Origin: Pseudomonas moorei
GTDB taxonomy: Bacteria; Pseudomonadota; Gammaproteobacteria; Pseudomonadales; Pseudomonadaceae
Length of the DNA stretch: 64,000 nucleotides
Direction: 5' to 3'
Assembly (NCBI RefSeq): GCF_008801475.1
Contig: NZ_VZPP01000011.1
Span: forward strand, 1 to 64,000
The first letter of the stretch is position 1. Each line of letters starts with the position of its first letter. This document shows, piece after piece, positions 37,185 through 44,603 of the stretch. A model generated the notes under the pieces. The model was not told the origin of the DNA. It worked only from the letters and a program-made list of their open reading frames with translations, and did not search any database. The translations under genes were made by a program, and so were the position numbers.

Positions 37185-37538
37185 TTATTCGGCTTTGAGG
37201 CCGTCAGCGGAGACCGCTTTGACGCCTTTGATTTTCTTGGTGATCGCCACGGCAGTGGCTTTCTGAGCGTCAGTCACCGCAACGGTGGATGACAGGGACA
37301 CGACGCCTTTGTTGGTTTCAACCTTGATGTCGGTGCCAGGAATGCCTTTTTCGGTGAGCAGGTCACTTTTGACTTTGGTTGTGATCCAGGTATCGGAAGT
37401 AGCTTCCTCGGCTTTAGTCATTTCACCGGCCGCCAGTGTCATGGGTGCCTGGGTGGCTTGAGTCTGTGCAAATGCAGCATTGGCCATGGTCAGGGTCAGC
37501 GCGGTTACAGTAGCGGCAGCGATAGCGAACTTCTTCAT
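37185..37538 (-). CDS. BON-domain periplasmic protein
   Basis: 117 residues. A cleavable signal peptide (about 1-24, MKKFAIAAATVTALTLTMANAAFA) leads into one BON domain (about 48-115: SDTWITTKVKSDLLTEKGIPG then VSLSSTV). BON proteins such as OsmY act in the periplasm, often under osmotic or envelope stress, and may contact membranes. CAGGAGTTACTCGT before the ATG is a good ribosome site. The promoter region looks sigma54-dependent, which is unusual for this family. Confidence 0.88.
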   Translation of the reverse strand: MKKFAIAAATVTALTLTMANAAFAQTQATQAPMTLAAGEMTKAEEATSDTWITTKVKSDLLTEKGIPGTDIKVETNKGVVSLSSTVAVTDAQKATAVAITKKIKGVKAVSADGLKAE

Positions 37539-37602
37539 ACGAGTAACTCCTGTTTTTCTGGAAAGTCTGCTGGATTTCTTTTCAGCAGGGTTACCAGAGA
37601 TA

Positions 37603-37620
37603 TTGCGAACGCTGTGCCAA
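37603..37620 (-). promoter_or_regulatory. Sigma54-type promoter of the BON gene
   Basis: Minus strand TTGGCACAGCGTTCGCAA: the -24 element TGGCAC is perfect and the GG-GC distance is exactly 10 bp, with one mismatch in the -12 element (TCGCA for TTGCA). It lies about 65 bp before the ATG. Confidence 0.65.
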
Positions 37621-37647
37621 CTTTGAAATAAACAATAAATACATATA

Positions 37648-37660
37648 AATCAATAACTTA
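37648..37660. promoter_or_regulatory. IHF-type site
   Basis: AATCAATAACTTA fits WATCAANNNNTTR in full, in a very AT-rich stretch between the sigma54 promoter and an upstream dyad. IHF bending is the usual helper for sigma54 activators. Confidence 0.55.
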
Positions 37661-37682
37661 TAAAAAACGTAAATTTCCGGAA

Positions 37683-37699
37683 TCATGCAAAATGCATGA
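37683..37699. promoter_or_regulatory. Dyad, candidate activator site for the BON gene
   Basis: TCATGCA-AAA-TGCATGA, a perfect 7-bp inverted repeat, about 80 bp upstream of the sigma54 promoter. A further CATGCA half-site is at 37715-37720. The cognate activator is unknown. Confidence 0.5.
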
Positions 37700-37798
37700 C
37701 TTCGGAATTCCCTACATGCAAGTTGCGGGTTTTACCGCAGGCCTAAGGCCATGAATTAACGCGGGTTTTCCTGAAGACCTGGTTTGTAAAAAACAGGA

Positions 37799-37830
37799 CA
37801 AAAAAATACCCCGCGAAAGGCGGGGGTACT
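37799..37830 (-). terminator. pilA terminator
   Basis: Minus strand ACCCCCGCC-TTTC-GCGGGGTA stem followed by seven T, 18 bp after the pilA stop. Confidence 0.88.
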
Positions 37831-37847
37831 GGCAATCAGGTCATGGA

Positions 37848-38267
37848 TCAGACTTTCGGGGCAACGCCCGTACAGCCTTTGGGCGCGTAGTCCTGATCGA
37901 CCGTGGTGGCGCACGTCCAACCCGTCAGGGTACGCGTCAGGGTAATGGTTTTGTTCAGCACCGGGCCGGGTGCATTCACGATTGTGCAGGCAATAGTGCC
38001 TGTGCCATCCGCCGCTTTACCGGACGCTGTCGTTGCGCAATTAGAGGTGGTCGGGGTGCCACCCACCGTCTTCAGATCCGGATCGTCGCCTTGATTGATG
38101 ACATCTTCGAACGGCACCTTCAAGGCCGAAATCTCCGCCAGCCCCGCCGTCACCTTGGCCCGCGCCTGGTATTTGGAATACGCAGGAATCGCGAACGTTG
38201 CCAGAATCCCGATGATTGCGACCACGATCAGTAGCTCGATCAGGGTAAAGCCTTTTTGTTGGTTCAT
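37848..38267 (-). CDS. pilA: Type IV major pilin PilA
   Basis: 139 residues from the ATG at 38267, preceded by GGAGG; longer upstream frames lack support. The prepilin leader MNQQKG is cut by PilD before Phe (KGFTLIELL), and the hydrophobic N-terminal helix with Glu5 follows. Two C-terminal cysteines (WTCATT ... KGCTG) would form the D-loop disulfide. It is divergent from the pilB remnant and pilCD. A sigma54 promoter lies upstream, the target expected for PilR. Confidence 0.93.
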   Translation of the reverse strand: MNQQKGFTLIELLIVVAIIGILATFAIPAYSKYQARAKVTAGLAEISALKVPFEDVINQGDDPDLKTVGGTPTTSNCATTASGKAADGTGTIACTIVNAPGPVLNKTITLTRTLTGWTCATTVDQDYAPKGCTGVAPKV

Positions 38268-38313
38268 TGACAGCCTCCATGCATGAGTCGAAATCTCATG
38301 ATCTGAAGCTGTT

Positions 38314-38331
38314 ACAGCACAGCCCATGCCA
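38314..38331 (-). promoter_or_regulatory. Sigma54 promoter of pilA
   Basis: Minus strand TGGCATGGGCTGTGCTG with GG and GC 10 bp apart, 47 bp or more upstream of the pilA ATG. PilR is the expected activator. Confidence 0.8.
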
Positions 38332-38519
38332 GGCACCGTGCCCCCTGTTGGCGGGGTGCACGACCGGCCCAACACCCTTTCCTACTCCCAGAATCCGCAC
38401 TATCTGACAGTTTTTGTCACCCACCCTTGGTGGTCTGGTTCCACCGTTTGACTAGGCTCTAGATCGCGCCCCGGGTACTTCAATGCATGGCATCGCCTTC
38501 TACGATCTGGTCAGGCAAT

Positions 38520-38684
38520 CGGCCCCAGCCGGCGGAAACTCCCCACGAGGCCCGGCTCAAGGAAGTTGTCCCGAGGAACGCATCGGCACATTCACGATCT
38601 ATGAGCCAGTCGGGTGCGAACACTGCAACGATGGCTACAACGGGCGAATCGGGATTCATGAAGTGGCAAGTCACCAAGGACTGA
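38520..38684 (+). pseudogene. pilB: pilB relic, remains of the pilus assembly ATPase
   Basis: Only the last part of PilB is recognisable. PHEARLKE is read in frame 3. Compared with the expected Lys-Glu-Gly-Phe-Pro-Glu-Glu, one base is missing near 38563-38572. The reading then moves to frame 2 for EERIGTFTIYEPVGCEHC and GYNGRIGIHEV, the zinc tetracysteine area. Around 38666 roughly 50 codons are deleted, and the frame 3 ending VTKD-stop follows at 38670-38684, the usual PilB C-terminus. About 500 upstream codons, including the Walker motifs, are absent. The relic cannot encode an ATPase. Confidence 0.88.
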
Positions 38685-38686
38685 AC

Positions 38687-39904
38687 ATGGCGGTCAAAGC
38701 AGCAAAAATCAGTGTGTATGCCTGGGAAGGCACCGATAGCAAAGGTGCCCGAATAACCGGCGAACTGAGCGGACAGAACCCGGCGCTGATCAAGGCGAAA
38801 TTGCGCAAGCAAGGCATCAATCCCGGTAAGGTCCGCAAGAAAACCCCCTCGCTGCTCAGCCTGGGCAAACGCATCAAGGCCCAGGACATCGCCCTGTTCA
38901 CCCGGCAAATGGCAACCATGATGAAAGCCGGGGTGCCGCTGCTGCAGTCGTTCGACATCATCGGCGAAGGCTTCGATAACCCGGCCATGCGCACGCTGGT
39001 GGACGAGGTGAAACAGGACGTCGCGGCGGGTAACAGCTTTGCCGCGGCCCTGCGCAAAAAGCCCCGGTATTTCGATGAGCTGTACTGCAATCTGGTGGAC
39101 GCCGGCGAACAGGCCGGTGCGCTGGATACTCTGTTGGAACGGGTGGCGACTTATAAGGAAAAGAGCGAAAGCCTCAAGTCCAAGATCAAGAAAGCCATGA
39201 CCTACCCGCTGATGGTGGTGTTCGTCGCGATCATCGTCACCGGGATTCTTCTGGTCAAAGTGGTCCCGCAATTCCAGTCGGTATTCCAGGGATTCGGAGC
39301 CGAGTTGCCCGCCTTCACCGTGATGGTCATTGGTTTGTCGCGGTTCATGCAGGACGGCTGGTGGATGATGCTCGGGGTCACGATCGTGGCGTTGTTCGCC
39401 ATTCGTCATGCCTTGAGGACGTCCCAGGCTTTTCGCGACCGAATGGACACCGGGTTGTTGAAACTGCCGCTGGTGGGCACCTTGATGTACAAATCCGCCG
39501 TGGCCCGCTTCGCCCGTACGCTGTCGACCACGTTCGCCGCCGGCGTGCCGTTGGTTGAAGCGCTGGAGTCGGTGGCTGGCGCGACCGGCAATATCGTGTT
39601 CAAGCGCGCCGTGCAACGCATCAGGCAGGATGTCTCGACGGGCATGCAGCTGAATTTCGCCATGCGTACTTCCGGTATCTTTCCGAACATGGCCATCCAG
39701 ATGACCGCCATAGGCGAGGAGTCCGGTACGCTGGACGGCATGCTCGACAAGGTCGCGGGTTTCTACGAGGACGACGTCGATCATATGGTCGATAACCTCA
39801 CCAGCCTGATGGAACCGTTCATCATGGTGGTGCTGGGTGTTATCGTCGGTGGCCTGGTCGTCGCAATGTACCTGCCCATCTTCCAACTCGGCTCAGCGAT
39901 CTGA
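38687..39904 (+). CDS. pilC: Type IV pilus inner-membrane platform protein PilC
   Basis: 405 residues from the ATG at 38687, with AAGGA six bases upstream. The same frame is open back to 38483, but that part is pilB debris, so automated starts there would be wrong. Two GspF/T2SSF domains (about 70-195 and 275-400) and three membrane helices are present. PilC links the PilB and PilT motors to pilin assembly. It looks intact although the adjacent pilB is dead. Confidence 0.93.
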   Translation: MAVKAAKISVYAWEGTDSKGARITGELSGQNPALIKAKLRKQGINPGKVRKKTPSLLSLGKRIKAQDIALFTRQMATMMKAGVPLLQSFDIIGEGFDNPAMRTLVDEVKQDVAAGNSFAAALRKKPRYFDELYCNLVDAGEQAGALDTLLERVATYKEKSESLKSKIKKAMTYPLMVVFVAIIVTGILLVKVVPQFQSVFQGFGAELPAFTVMVIGLSRFMQDGWWMMLGVTIVALFAIRHALRTSQAFRDRMDTGLLKLPLVGTLMYKSAVARFARTLSTTFAAGVPLVEALESVAGATGNIVFKRAVQRIRQDVSTGMQLNFAMRTSGIFPNMAIQMTAIGEESGTLDGMLDKVAGFYEDDVDHMVDNLTSLMEPFIMVVLGVIVGGLVVAMYLPIFQLGSAI

Positions 39905-39905
39905 T

Positions 39906-40778
39906 ATGCCCCTGAACGAAATTCTTGCCCACTACCCGCTAGCCTTTGTCGTCATCGCCGGGGGGATCGGCCTGCTCGTCGGCAGCTTTCTCAATGTGCT
40001 GATCTGGCGCCTGCCGAAAATGCTCGAGCGCGAGTGGCGCATGCAGGCCCATGACATTCTCGGGCTTCCATGCGAAACACCACTGCCGACCTACAACCTG
40101 CTGCTCCCCCACTCCCAGTGCCCGCACTGCGGTCACCGGATTCGGGCCTGGGAAAACATTCCGCTGCTCAGTTTCGTTCTGCTGCGCGGACGCTGTTCGG
40201 CCTGTGCGGCACCGATCAGCAAACGTTACCCGCTGACTGAGCTCGCCTGCAGCCTGGTGTCGGCATTCATCGCCTGGCACTTCGGCTTCGGCTGGGCAGC
40301 CTGCATGACTCTGCTGCTGACCTGGGGACTGCTGGCCATGAGCCTGATCGACGCGAGGCATCAACTGTTGCCGGACGTGCTGGTGCTGCCGCTGATGTGG
40401 CTGGGGCTGATCGTCAACAGTCTCGGCCTGTTCGTGCCGTTGCAGGATGCATTTTGGGGCGCGGTCGCCGGCTATATGGCGCTGTGGTCGGTGTTTTGGT
40501 TGTTCAAACTGATCACCGGCAAGGACGGCATGGGCTATGGCGATTTCAAATTGCTGGCGATGTTTGGCGCCTGGGGTGGCTGGCAGATATTGCCGCTCAC
40601 TATCCTGCTTTCGTCCCTCGCAGGCGCCGTGATTGGCTTGATTTGCTTGCGCCTGCGCAAGGCAAAAACCTCGACACCGATCCCCTTCGGGCCCTATCTG
40701 GCCATTGCTGGCTGGATTGCCTTGCTCTGGGGTGTTCAAATAACCGACTTCTATTGGCAGTTTGTCGGTTTGAAATGA
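39906..40778 (+). CDS. pilD: Prepilin leader peptidase and N-methyltransferase PilD
   Basis: 290 residues from the ATG at 39906, one base after the pilC stop. The cytoplasmic zinc tetracysteine loop (CPHCGHR and CSACAAP) and both catalytic aspartates (LIDARHQLLPD and GKDGMGYGDFK) are present, with about eight membrane helices. It cleaves and methylates type IV prepilins and also type II secretion pseudopilins, which gives a reason to keep it even without pilB. It overlaps coaE by 4 bp. Confidence 0.96.
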   Translation: MPLNEILAHYPLAFVVIAGGIGLLVGSFLNVLIWRLPKMLEREWRMQAHDILGLPCETPLPTYNLLLPHSQCPHCGHRIRAWENIPLLSFVLLRGRCSACAAPISKRYPLTELACSLVSAFIAWHFGFGWAACMTLLLTWGLLAMSLIDARHQLLPDVLVLPLMWLGLIVNSLGLFVPLQDAFWGAVAGYMALWSVFWLFKLITGKDGMGYGDFKLLAMFGAWGGWQILPLTILLSSLAGAVIGLICLRLRKAKTSTPIPFGPYLAIAGWIALLWGVQITDFYWQFVGLK

Positions 40779-41398
40779 ATACCCCTGTGGAAAAACCCTG
40801 GATTCTCGGCCTCACCGGCGGCATCGGCAGCGGAAAAAGCGCGGCGGCCCAACATTTCATCGACCTCGGCGTGCATGTGGTCGATGCCGATCATGCTGCT
40901 CGTTGGGTGGTCGAACCGGGGCGGCCGGCGCTGGCGAAGATCGCCGAACATTTCGGCCCGGGTGTGTTGCTGGCCGACGGACAACTGGACCGCGCCGCGC
41001 TGCGCAAACTGATCTTCGAAGTCCCGGAAGAACGCCGCTGGCTCGAAGCGTTACTGCATCCGCTGATCGCCGAGGAAATCGCTCATCATCTGGCGCAGGC
41101 AAAATCGCCTTACGCGATTCTGGTTTCGCCGCTGTTGATCGAGTCCGGGCAGCACGCCATGACTCAACGGGTATTGGTGATCGATGCCCCCGAACAACTA
41201 CAGATCGAACGCACACTGCTGCGTGACCAGACTAGCGAGCAGCAGGTCCAGGCGATCCTCAAGGCCCAATCCAGCCGCCAGGATCGCTTAAGACATGCCA
41301 ACGAGGTGGTGGTTAACGACCGCGACCTCGCCTGGCTGCACAGCGAGGTTGAACGCCTGCATCACTTTTACCTTACTTTGCGTGGAGGCCAGTCATGA
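40775..41398 (+). CDS. coaE: Dephospho-CoA kinase
   Basis: 207 residues from the ATG at 40775, overlapping the pilD stop (ATGA). Walker A GLTGGIGSGKS is at about residues 12-22, and the substrate region DADHAARWVV and the lid segment follow. It phosphorylates dephospho-CoA, the last step of the coenzyme A pathway whose precursor is made by panBCD in this window. The pilD-coaE-yacG order is conserved in gammaproteobacteria. Confidence 0.96.
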   Translation: MNTPVEKPWILGLTGGIGSGKSAAAQHFIDLGVHVVDADHAARWVVEPGRPALAKIAEHFGPGVLLADGQLDRAALRKLIFEVPEERRWLEALLHPLIAEEIAHHLAQAKSPYAILVSPLLIESGQHAMTQRVLVIDAPEQLQIERTLLRDQTSEQQVQAILKAQSSRQDRLRHANEVVVNDRDLAWLHSEVERLHHFYLTLRGGQS

Positions 41399-41595
41399 GC
41401 CAAATCCCAACCGTCGAATGCCCGACTTGCGGCGCCCCTGTCGAATGGAGTCCCGAGAGCAAATTCCGCCCGTTCTGTTCAGACCGTTGCAAACTGATCG
41501 ACCTGGGCGCCTGGGCGTCGGAAGAACACAAGATCCCCGTGGCCCCCGATGCCGAGGACGAGTTGTTCAGCGGCGATTTCGATCCGCGTCACTGA
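41395..41595 (+). CDS. yacG: DNA gyrase inhibitor YacG, zinc protein
   Basis: 66 residues with four zinc cysteines (CPTCGAPV and FCSDRCK) and an acidic C-terminal tail. In E. coli YacG binds GyrB and blocks DNA binding by gyrase. ATGA overlap with coaE places it in the pilD-coaE-yacG unit. Confidence 0.93.
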   Translation: MSQIPTVECPTCGAPVEWSPESKFRPFCSDRCKLIDLGAWASEEHKIPVAPDAEDELFSGDFDPRH

Positions 41596-41604
41596 TGTCC
41601 TTCG

Positions 41605-41820
41605 TCAGGGCCGCATGAAGCCGTAGTCCTGACCGTCGTCGAGGTTTTCCGCCAGGAAATGCAGCTCGTCGGCCAAATCCTCCGCACTGCGTACCGCCTT
41701 GCTCTGCTGCACCACGGCACTGAGCAAGGCGCGCAAGCTCAACCCGGGATCAAATCCCTCGGCTTGCGCCGAATCCAGACTCTGCCTCAACTCCTGCCTT
41801 GCCCACTCGTAAACACTCAT
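41605..41820 (-). CDS. Small hypothetical protein
   Basis: 71 residues from the ATG at 41820, which has AGGAG 7 bp upstream. Predicted helical and acidic (MSVYEWARQELRQSLDSAQ ... DELHFLAENLDDG), with no signal peptide or metal motif. I do not recognise the family. It is convergent with yacG, with 9 bp between the ends. Confidence 0.65.
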   Translation of the reverse strand: MSVYEWARQELRQSLDSAQAEGFDPGLSLRALLSAVVQQSKAVRSAEDLADELHFLAENLDDGQDYGFMRP

Positions 41821-41883
41821 GACGAAACTCCTGAAGGTTTTGCCGAGCATGGGATCGTCAGCGTTTTCAGGGTTTGATGTGAG

Positions 41884-42573
41884 TCAAGACTTCGGATCGT
41901 CGTCCTTCCACGGCGCCGAAAGGTAGCGTGTGCGGTTGAAGGTCTCCAGCCATTCCGGGCAGAACACCACCAATGCGCTGACCACCATGCCGTTGATAAA
42001 AGCCTCGGGAAAAATCAGCAGCCACAGGTACCCGACAAAATCCTCCAGCCAGTACGGCATCTCAAAGCGCTCGTCGAACCACAGCAGCCACAACGCCAAC
42101 AGCAGGCACAGCAACGCCGACAGGGCCGCCGCAAAAAAACCGGACACGAAGATATACACAAAGGGATTTCGCGGCTGAGCACGCTCCACCAGGATCGCGC
42201 AGCACTCGGTCACCAGCACCGGCAACAGGATCAGCAACGCGCCATTGACCCCGACCGCCATCAGATCCTGTCGCCCGAGCGCCACCAGCCCCAACTGCGC
42301 CACCAGCCCGCCGACGATAGCCAGCGGCCAGTCCAGCAACAGCGTCACCGCCGTCATGCCGATGAAGTGATAGGACACGCCGGTATCGAAATCCCGCCGC
42401 ACCAGCCACAACATGAACAGCGCGAACACCGTGCCGAACAGCAAGTGCTGACGACGGCTGTCGCTGAACAGCTCGACCCAGGGCGCACGCCAGATTGCCC
42501 AGAGCAACACCGGCACATAAATCAGCCAGCCGACTGTCAGACTTTGCGGTGACAGCAGCTCGGCGCCGATCAT
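41884..42573 (-). CDS. Integral membrane protein, ECF-type (CbiM-like) permease family
   Basis: 229 residues with about six membrane helices and few charged residues in them. The pattern (FHFIGMTAVTLLLDWPLAI-like YHFIGMTAV, LLPVLVTECCAILVER, FPEAFINGMVVSALVVF) resembles the CbiM/energy-coupling factor permease family used for metal or vitamin uptake, but no partner ATPase is nearby. The final assignment to a substrate is not possible. Its start overlaps the stop of the next upstream gene by 4 bp. Confidence 0.65.
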   Translation of the reverse strand: MIGAELLSPQSLTVGWLIYVPVLLWAIWRAPWVELFSDSRRQHLLFGTVFALFMLWLVRRDFDTGVSYHFIGMTAVTLLLDWPLAIVGGLVAQLGLVALGRQDLMAVGVNGALLILLPVLVTECCAILVERAQPRNPFVYIFVSGFFAAALSALLCLLLALWLLWFDERFEMPYWLEDFVGYLWLLIFPEAFINGMVVSALVVFCPEWLETFNRTRYLSAPWKDDDPKS

Positions 42574-43043
42574 GGGCGAGACGCCTCCAATGCCTCACGC
42601 AACTGCGCAGCCGTGGCGTACTCGTGCTGCGCCACCAACTGCCCGTCCTTGAGCTGTAACCACAGCACTTTATCCACGGCACCGGGATACCTCGGAGCAA
42701 CGCGGCCATCGCGGTCCAGCATCACCCGGTAGGAGTAATCGCGCATGGCCGGTACGGCGAACATTTTGGCGATCAGCCGTGGCATGCGCTGAATATCAGC
42801 GAGAAACACGGCATGGCGAGCCTCCAGATAGCCTTTGGGCTGGTCTTGCAACGCAGCGTTGACCAACTTGGCCCCCTCCATGCTGCGAGCCACCAGCAGC
42901 GTCTGAGTGCGATTATCGAGGGTAAAGGCCTGATCGAACTGATCAAGCAGCGTCCAGGGCGCCACATGCTCGCCGACCTCGAGCGCATTGGCCCAGAGGG
43001 GTAGAAGCCCGAGCAACAACACCGTCCAATATTTCACATTCAA
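42570..43043 (-). CDS. Periplasmic thioredoxin-fold-like protein of unknown function
   Basis: 157 residues. A signal peptide (about 1-20, ending in WANA) precedes a region that resembles redoxin-like folds (VGEHVAPWTLLDQFDQAFTLD, then MLDRDGRVAPRYPG) but lacks a CxxC motif. It probably binds or scaffolds rather than performs redox chemistry. It overlaps the membrane protein gene downstream (ATGA), so the two likely work together. Confidence 0.6.
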   Translation of the reverse strand: MNVKYWTVLLLGLLPLWANALEVGEHVAPWTLLDQFDQAFTLDNRTQTLLVARSMEGAKLVNAALQDQPKGYLEARHAVFLADIQRMPRLIAKMFAVPAMRDYSYRVMLDRDGRVAPRYPGAVDKVLWLQLKDGQLVAQHEYATAAQLREALEASRP

Positions 43044-43164
43044 CCCCTTGGTCGATCGTACGAGTGGTGGCCATCAGTCTACACCGCCGTTTCCGGGTGC
43101 CCAGTCACGCTGTTTACCGCTTAACGCTTTCTGCTTGTCGCAATTGAACGCTAAGCTTGGGCCT

Positions 43165-43791
43165 ATGGATGACTCAGATTACCTACGCCTGCTGACCATC
43201 GCGGCCGAGCAAGCCAACGCGTTCCTGTCCAATGCCCGCAAATGGGAGCGGGAGCGTTGGGTCTGCCAGCGCCTGCTGCAAGGCTTGAACATTTCTTATC
43301 GTGCCGACGAATTCGCCCCGGCCGGCGAGCCGCCGGACGTGTTGTTTCGCGATGCCAGTTTCGAGGTGTTCTTCGTTCTCGACGAAGGCCGGCGTCTCAA
43401 CGACGAATGGCGCGATGAGCTGCAACGTCGACGCAGCGCGTTCTCCCTGAGCCAGCTGGTACGGCGCGAGGCCAAGCCGCGGCGCATCCCGGCCAACGAA
43501 TTCTTGCTGCGACTGGCGCCGACCTTGCGCAAAAAAGCGCACAACTACAAAGAACGCGGCATGGATCTGGGCGAACTGGACATCATCGCCTTTGCCAGCC
43601 TCAAGCGCGAAGTGCTGGACCTCAACAGCCATTTCCCGCCGCCCACCGAATACTTGCGCCAAGGCTGGCGCTCACTGTCACTGGTGGGGCCGACCTTCGC
43701 CCGGGTACTGTTTGCGCATCCCGATGCTCCGGATTTCCTGCGCAGCAACCTGGGGCGCAGCATTGTTTTCGACGTCGGGATCAGTCTGTGA
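43165..43791 (+). CDS. DUF1780 protein
   Basis: 208 residues from the ATG at 43165; the upstream open frame to 42988 overlaps the divergent gene and is not credible. It is rich in charged residues (NARKWERERWVCQRLLQGL, DELQRRRSAFSLSQL) and matches DUF1780, a family largely limited to pseudomonads. It has no signal peptide and function is unknown. Its stop overlaps the GTG start of the MOSC gene. Confidence 0.75.
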   Translation: MDDSDYLRLLTIAAEQANAFLSNARKWERERWVCQRLLQGLNISYRADEFAPAGEPPDVLFRDASFEVFFVLDEGRRLNDEWRDELQRRRSAFSLSQLVRREAKPRRIPANEFLLRLAPTLRKKAHNYKERGMDLGELDIIAFASLKREVLDLNSHFPPPTEYLRQGWRSLSLVGPTFARVLFAHPDAPDFLRSNLGRSIVFDVGISL

Positions 43792-44315
43792 GCCCATTGC
43801 AGGAACTGATCGCCGAAGTCCCGCAAATCGGTCGCGTACGCTGGATTGGCGTGCGCCCGCAACCTCACATACCGATGATCGAACTGGAGGCCGTTGAAGC
43901 GCGACTGGAGGCTGGCTTGACCGGTGACAGAGCCCGGCCAGGCGTACGCAACGCGCGGCAGGTGACGTTGATCCAATGGGAGCATCTGGCAGTGATCAGC
44001 TCGCTGATGGGCCGTCTGCCTGACAAACCGGTGCTGCCTGATGAGTTACGGCGCAATCTGGTTATCAGCGGTATCAACTTGTTCAGCCTCAAGGGGCGCC
44101 GCTTCAAAATCGGCCAGGCGATTTTCGAAACCACTGGCTGGTGCCAGCCTTGCGCACGCCTGCAAAACAGCCTCGGCCCCGGGACCTTTCAGGCCGTTCG
44201 AGGACATGGCGGAATCACTGCCCGAGTGTTACAAAGTGGAATCATTCGCCTGGACGATACGGTGAGCGTCGAGCCCATTCCGGACAGCGGCTATGCTCCG
44301 TTCAACGTTCGTTAA
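43788..44315 (+). CDS. MOSC domain protein
   Basis: 175 residues starting with GTG at 43788, overlapping the DUF1780 stop as GTGA. The MOSC (molybdenum cofactor sulfurase C-terminal) domain is recognisable through RPGVRNARQVTLIQWEHL and the conserved cysteine in TTGWCQPCARL. Such proteins bind molybdenum cofactor and detoxify N-hydroxylated compounds. It is coupled to DUF1780, so both may act together. Confidence 0.85.
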   Translation: MSPLQELIAEVPQIGRVRWIGVRPQPHIPMIELEAVEARLEAGLTGDRARPGVRNARQVTLIQWEHLAVISSLMGRLPDKPVLPDELRRNLVISGINLFSLKGRRFKIGQAIFETTGWCQPCARLQNSLGPGTFQAVRGHGGITARVLQSGIIRLDDTVSVEPIPDSGYAPFNVR

Positions 44316-44369
44316 ATCAATCTGTAACCTCTACACATTCAGCAACGTCTACCCCTGACGAGGCCCGAT

Positions 44370-44543
44370 ATGACCAGCCGCCTGAACCCCGACGACCAGA
44401 AGCATGTCGAAGAGTACCTGCATCTGTCCCAGCACCGAGTCGAGCGCCGGCCCTTCCGGCCGTGGATGCTCCTTGTGCTGGTGTTGGCCGTGACCATTGG
44501 TCTGGGCCTGTTGAGCCGACTTATCAGTTACCTGACGCTATGA
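44370..44543 (+). CDS. DUF3094 small membrane protein
   Basis: 57 residues, below the usual gene-calling size. MTSRLNPDDQKHVEEYL is a charged N-terminal part and a single transmembrane helix covers about residues 32-56. It matches the DUF3094 type of small Pseudomonas proteins. CGAGG lies 6 bp upstream of the ATG. Function unknown; ndh follows 60 bp downstream. Confidence 0.8.
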   Translation: MTSRLNPDDQKHVEEYLHLSQHRVERRPFRPWMLLVLVLAVTIGLGLLSRLISYLTL

Positions 44544-44603
44544 GCCGCTTCGCGCTCGCTCGGTTGACTGCACCGATTTCTTTTAGCCTTGCGAGATATC
44601 CCC

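Noticed and set aside
38483..39904. A PilB-PilC fusion protein
   Set aside because: The N-terminal part is only a frame-shifted relic without ATPase motifs, and pilC has its own ribosome site and start at 38687.
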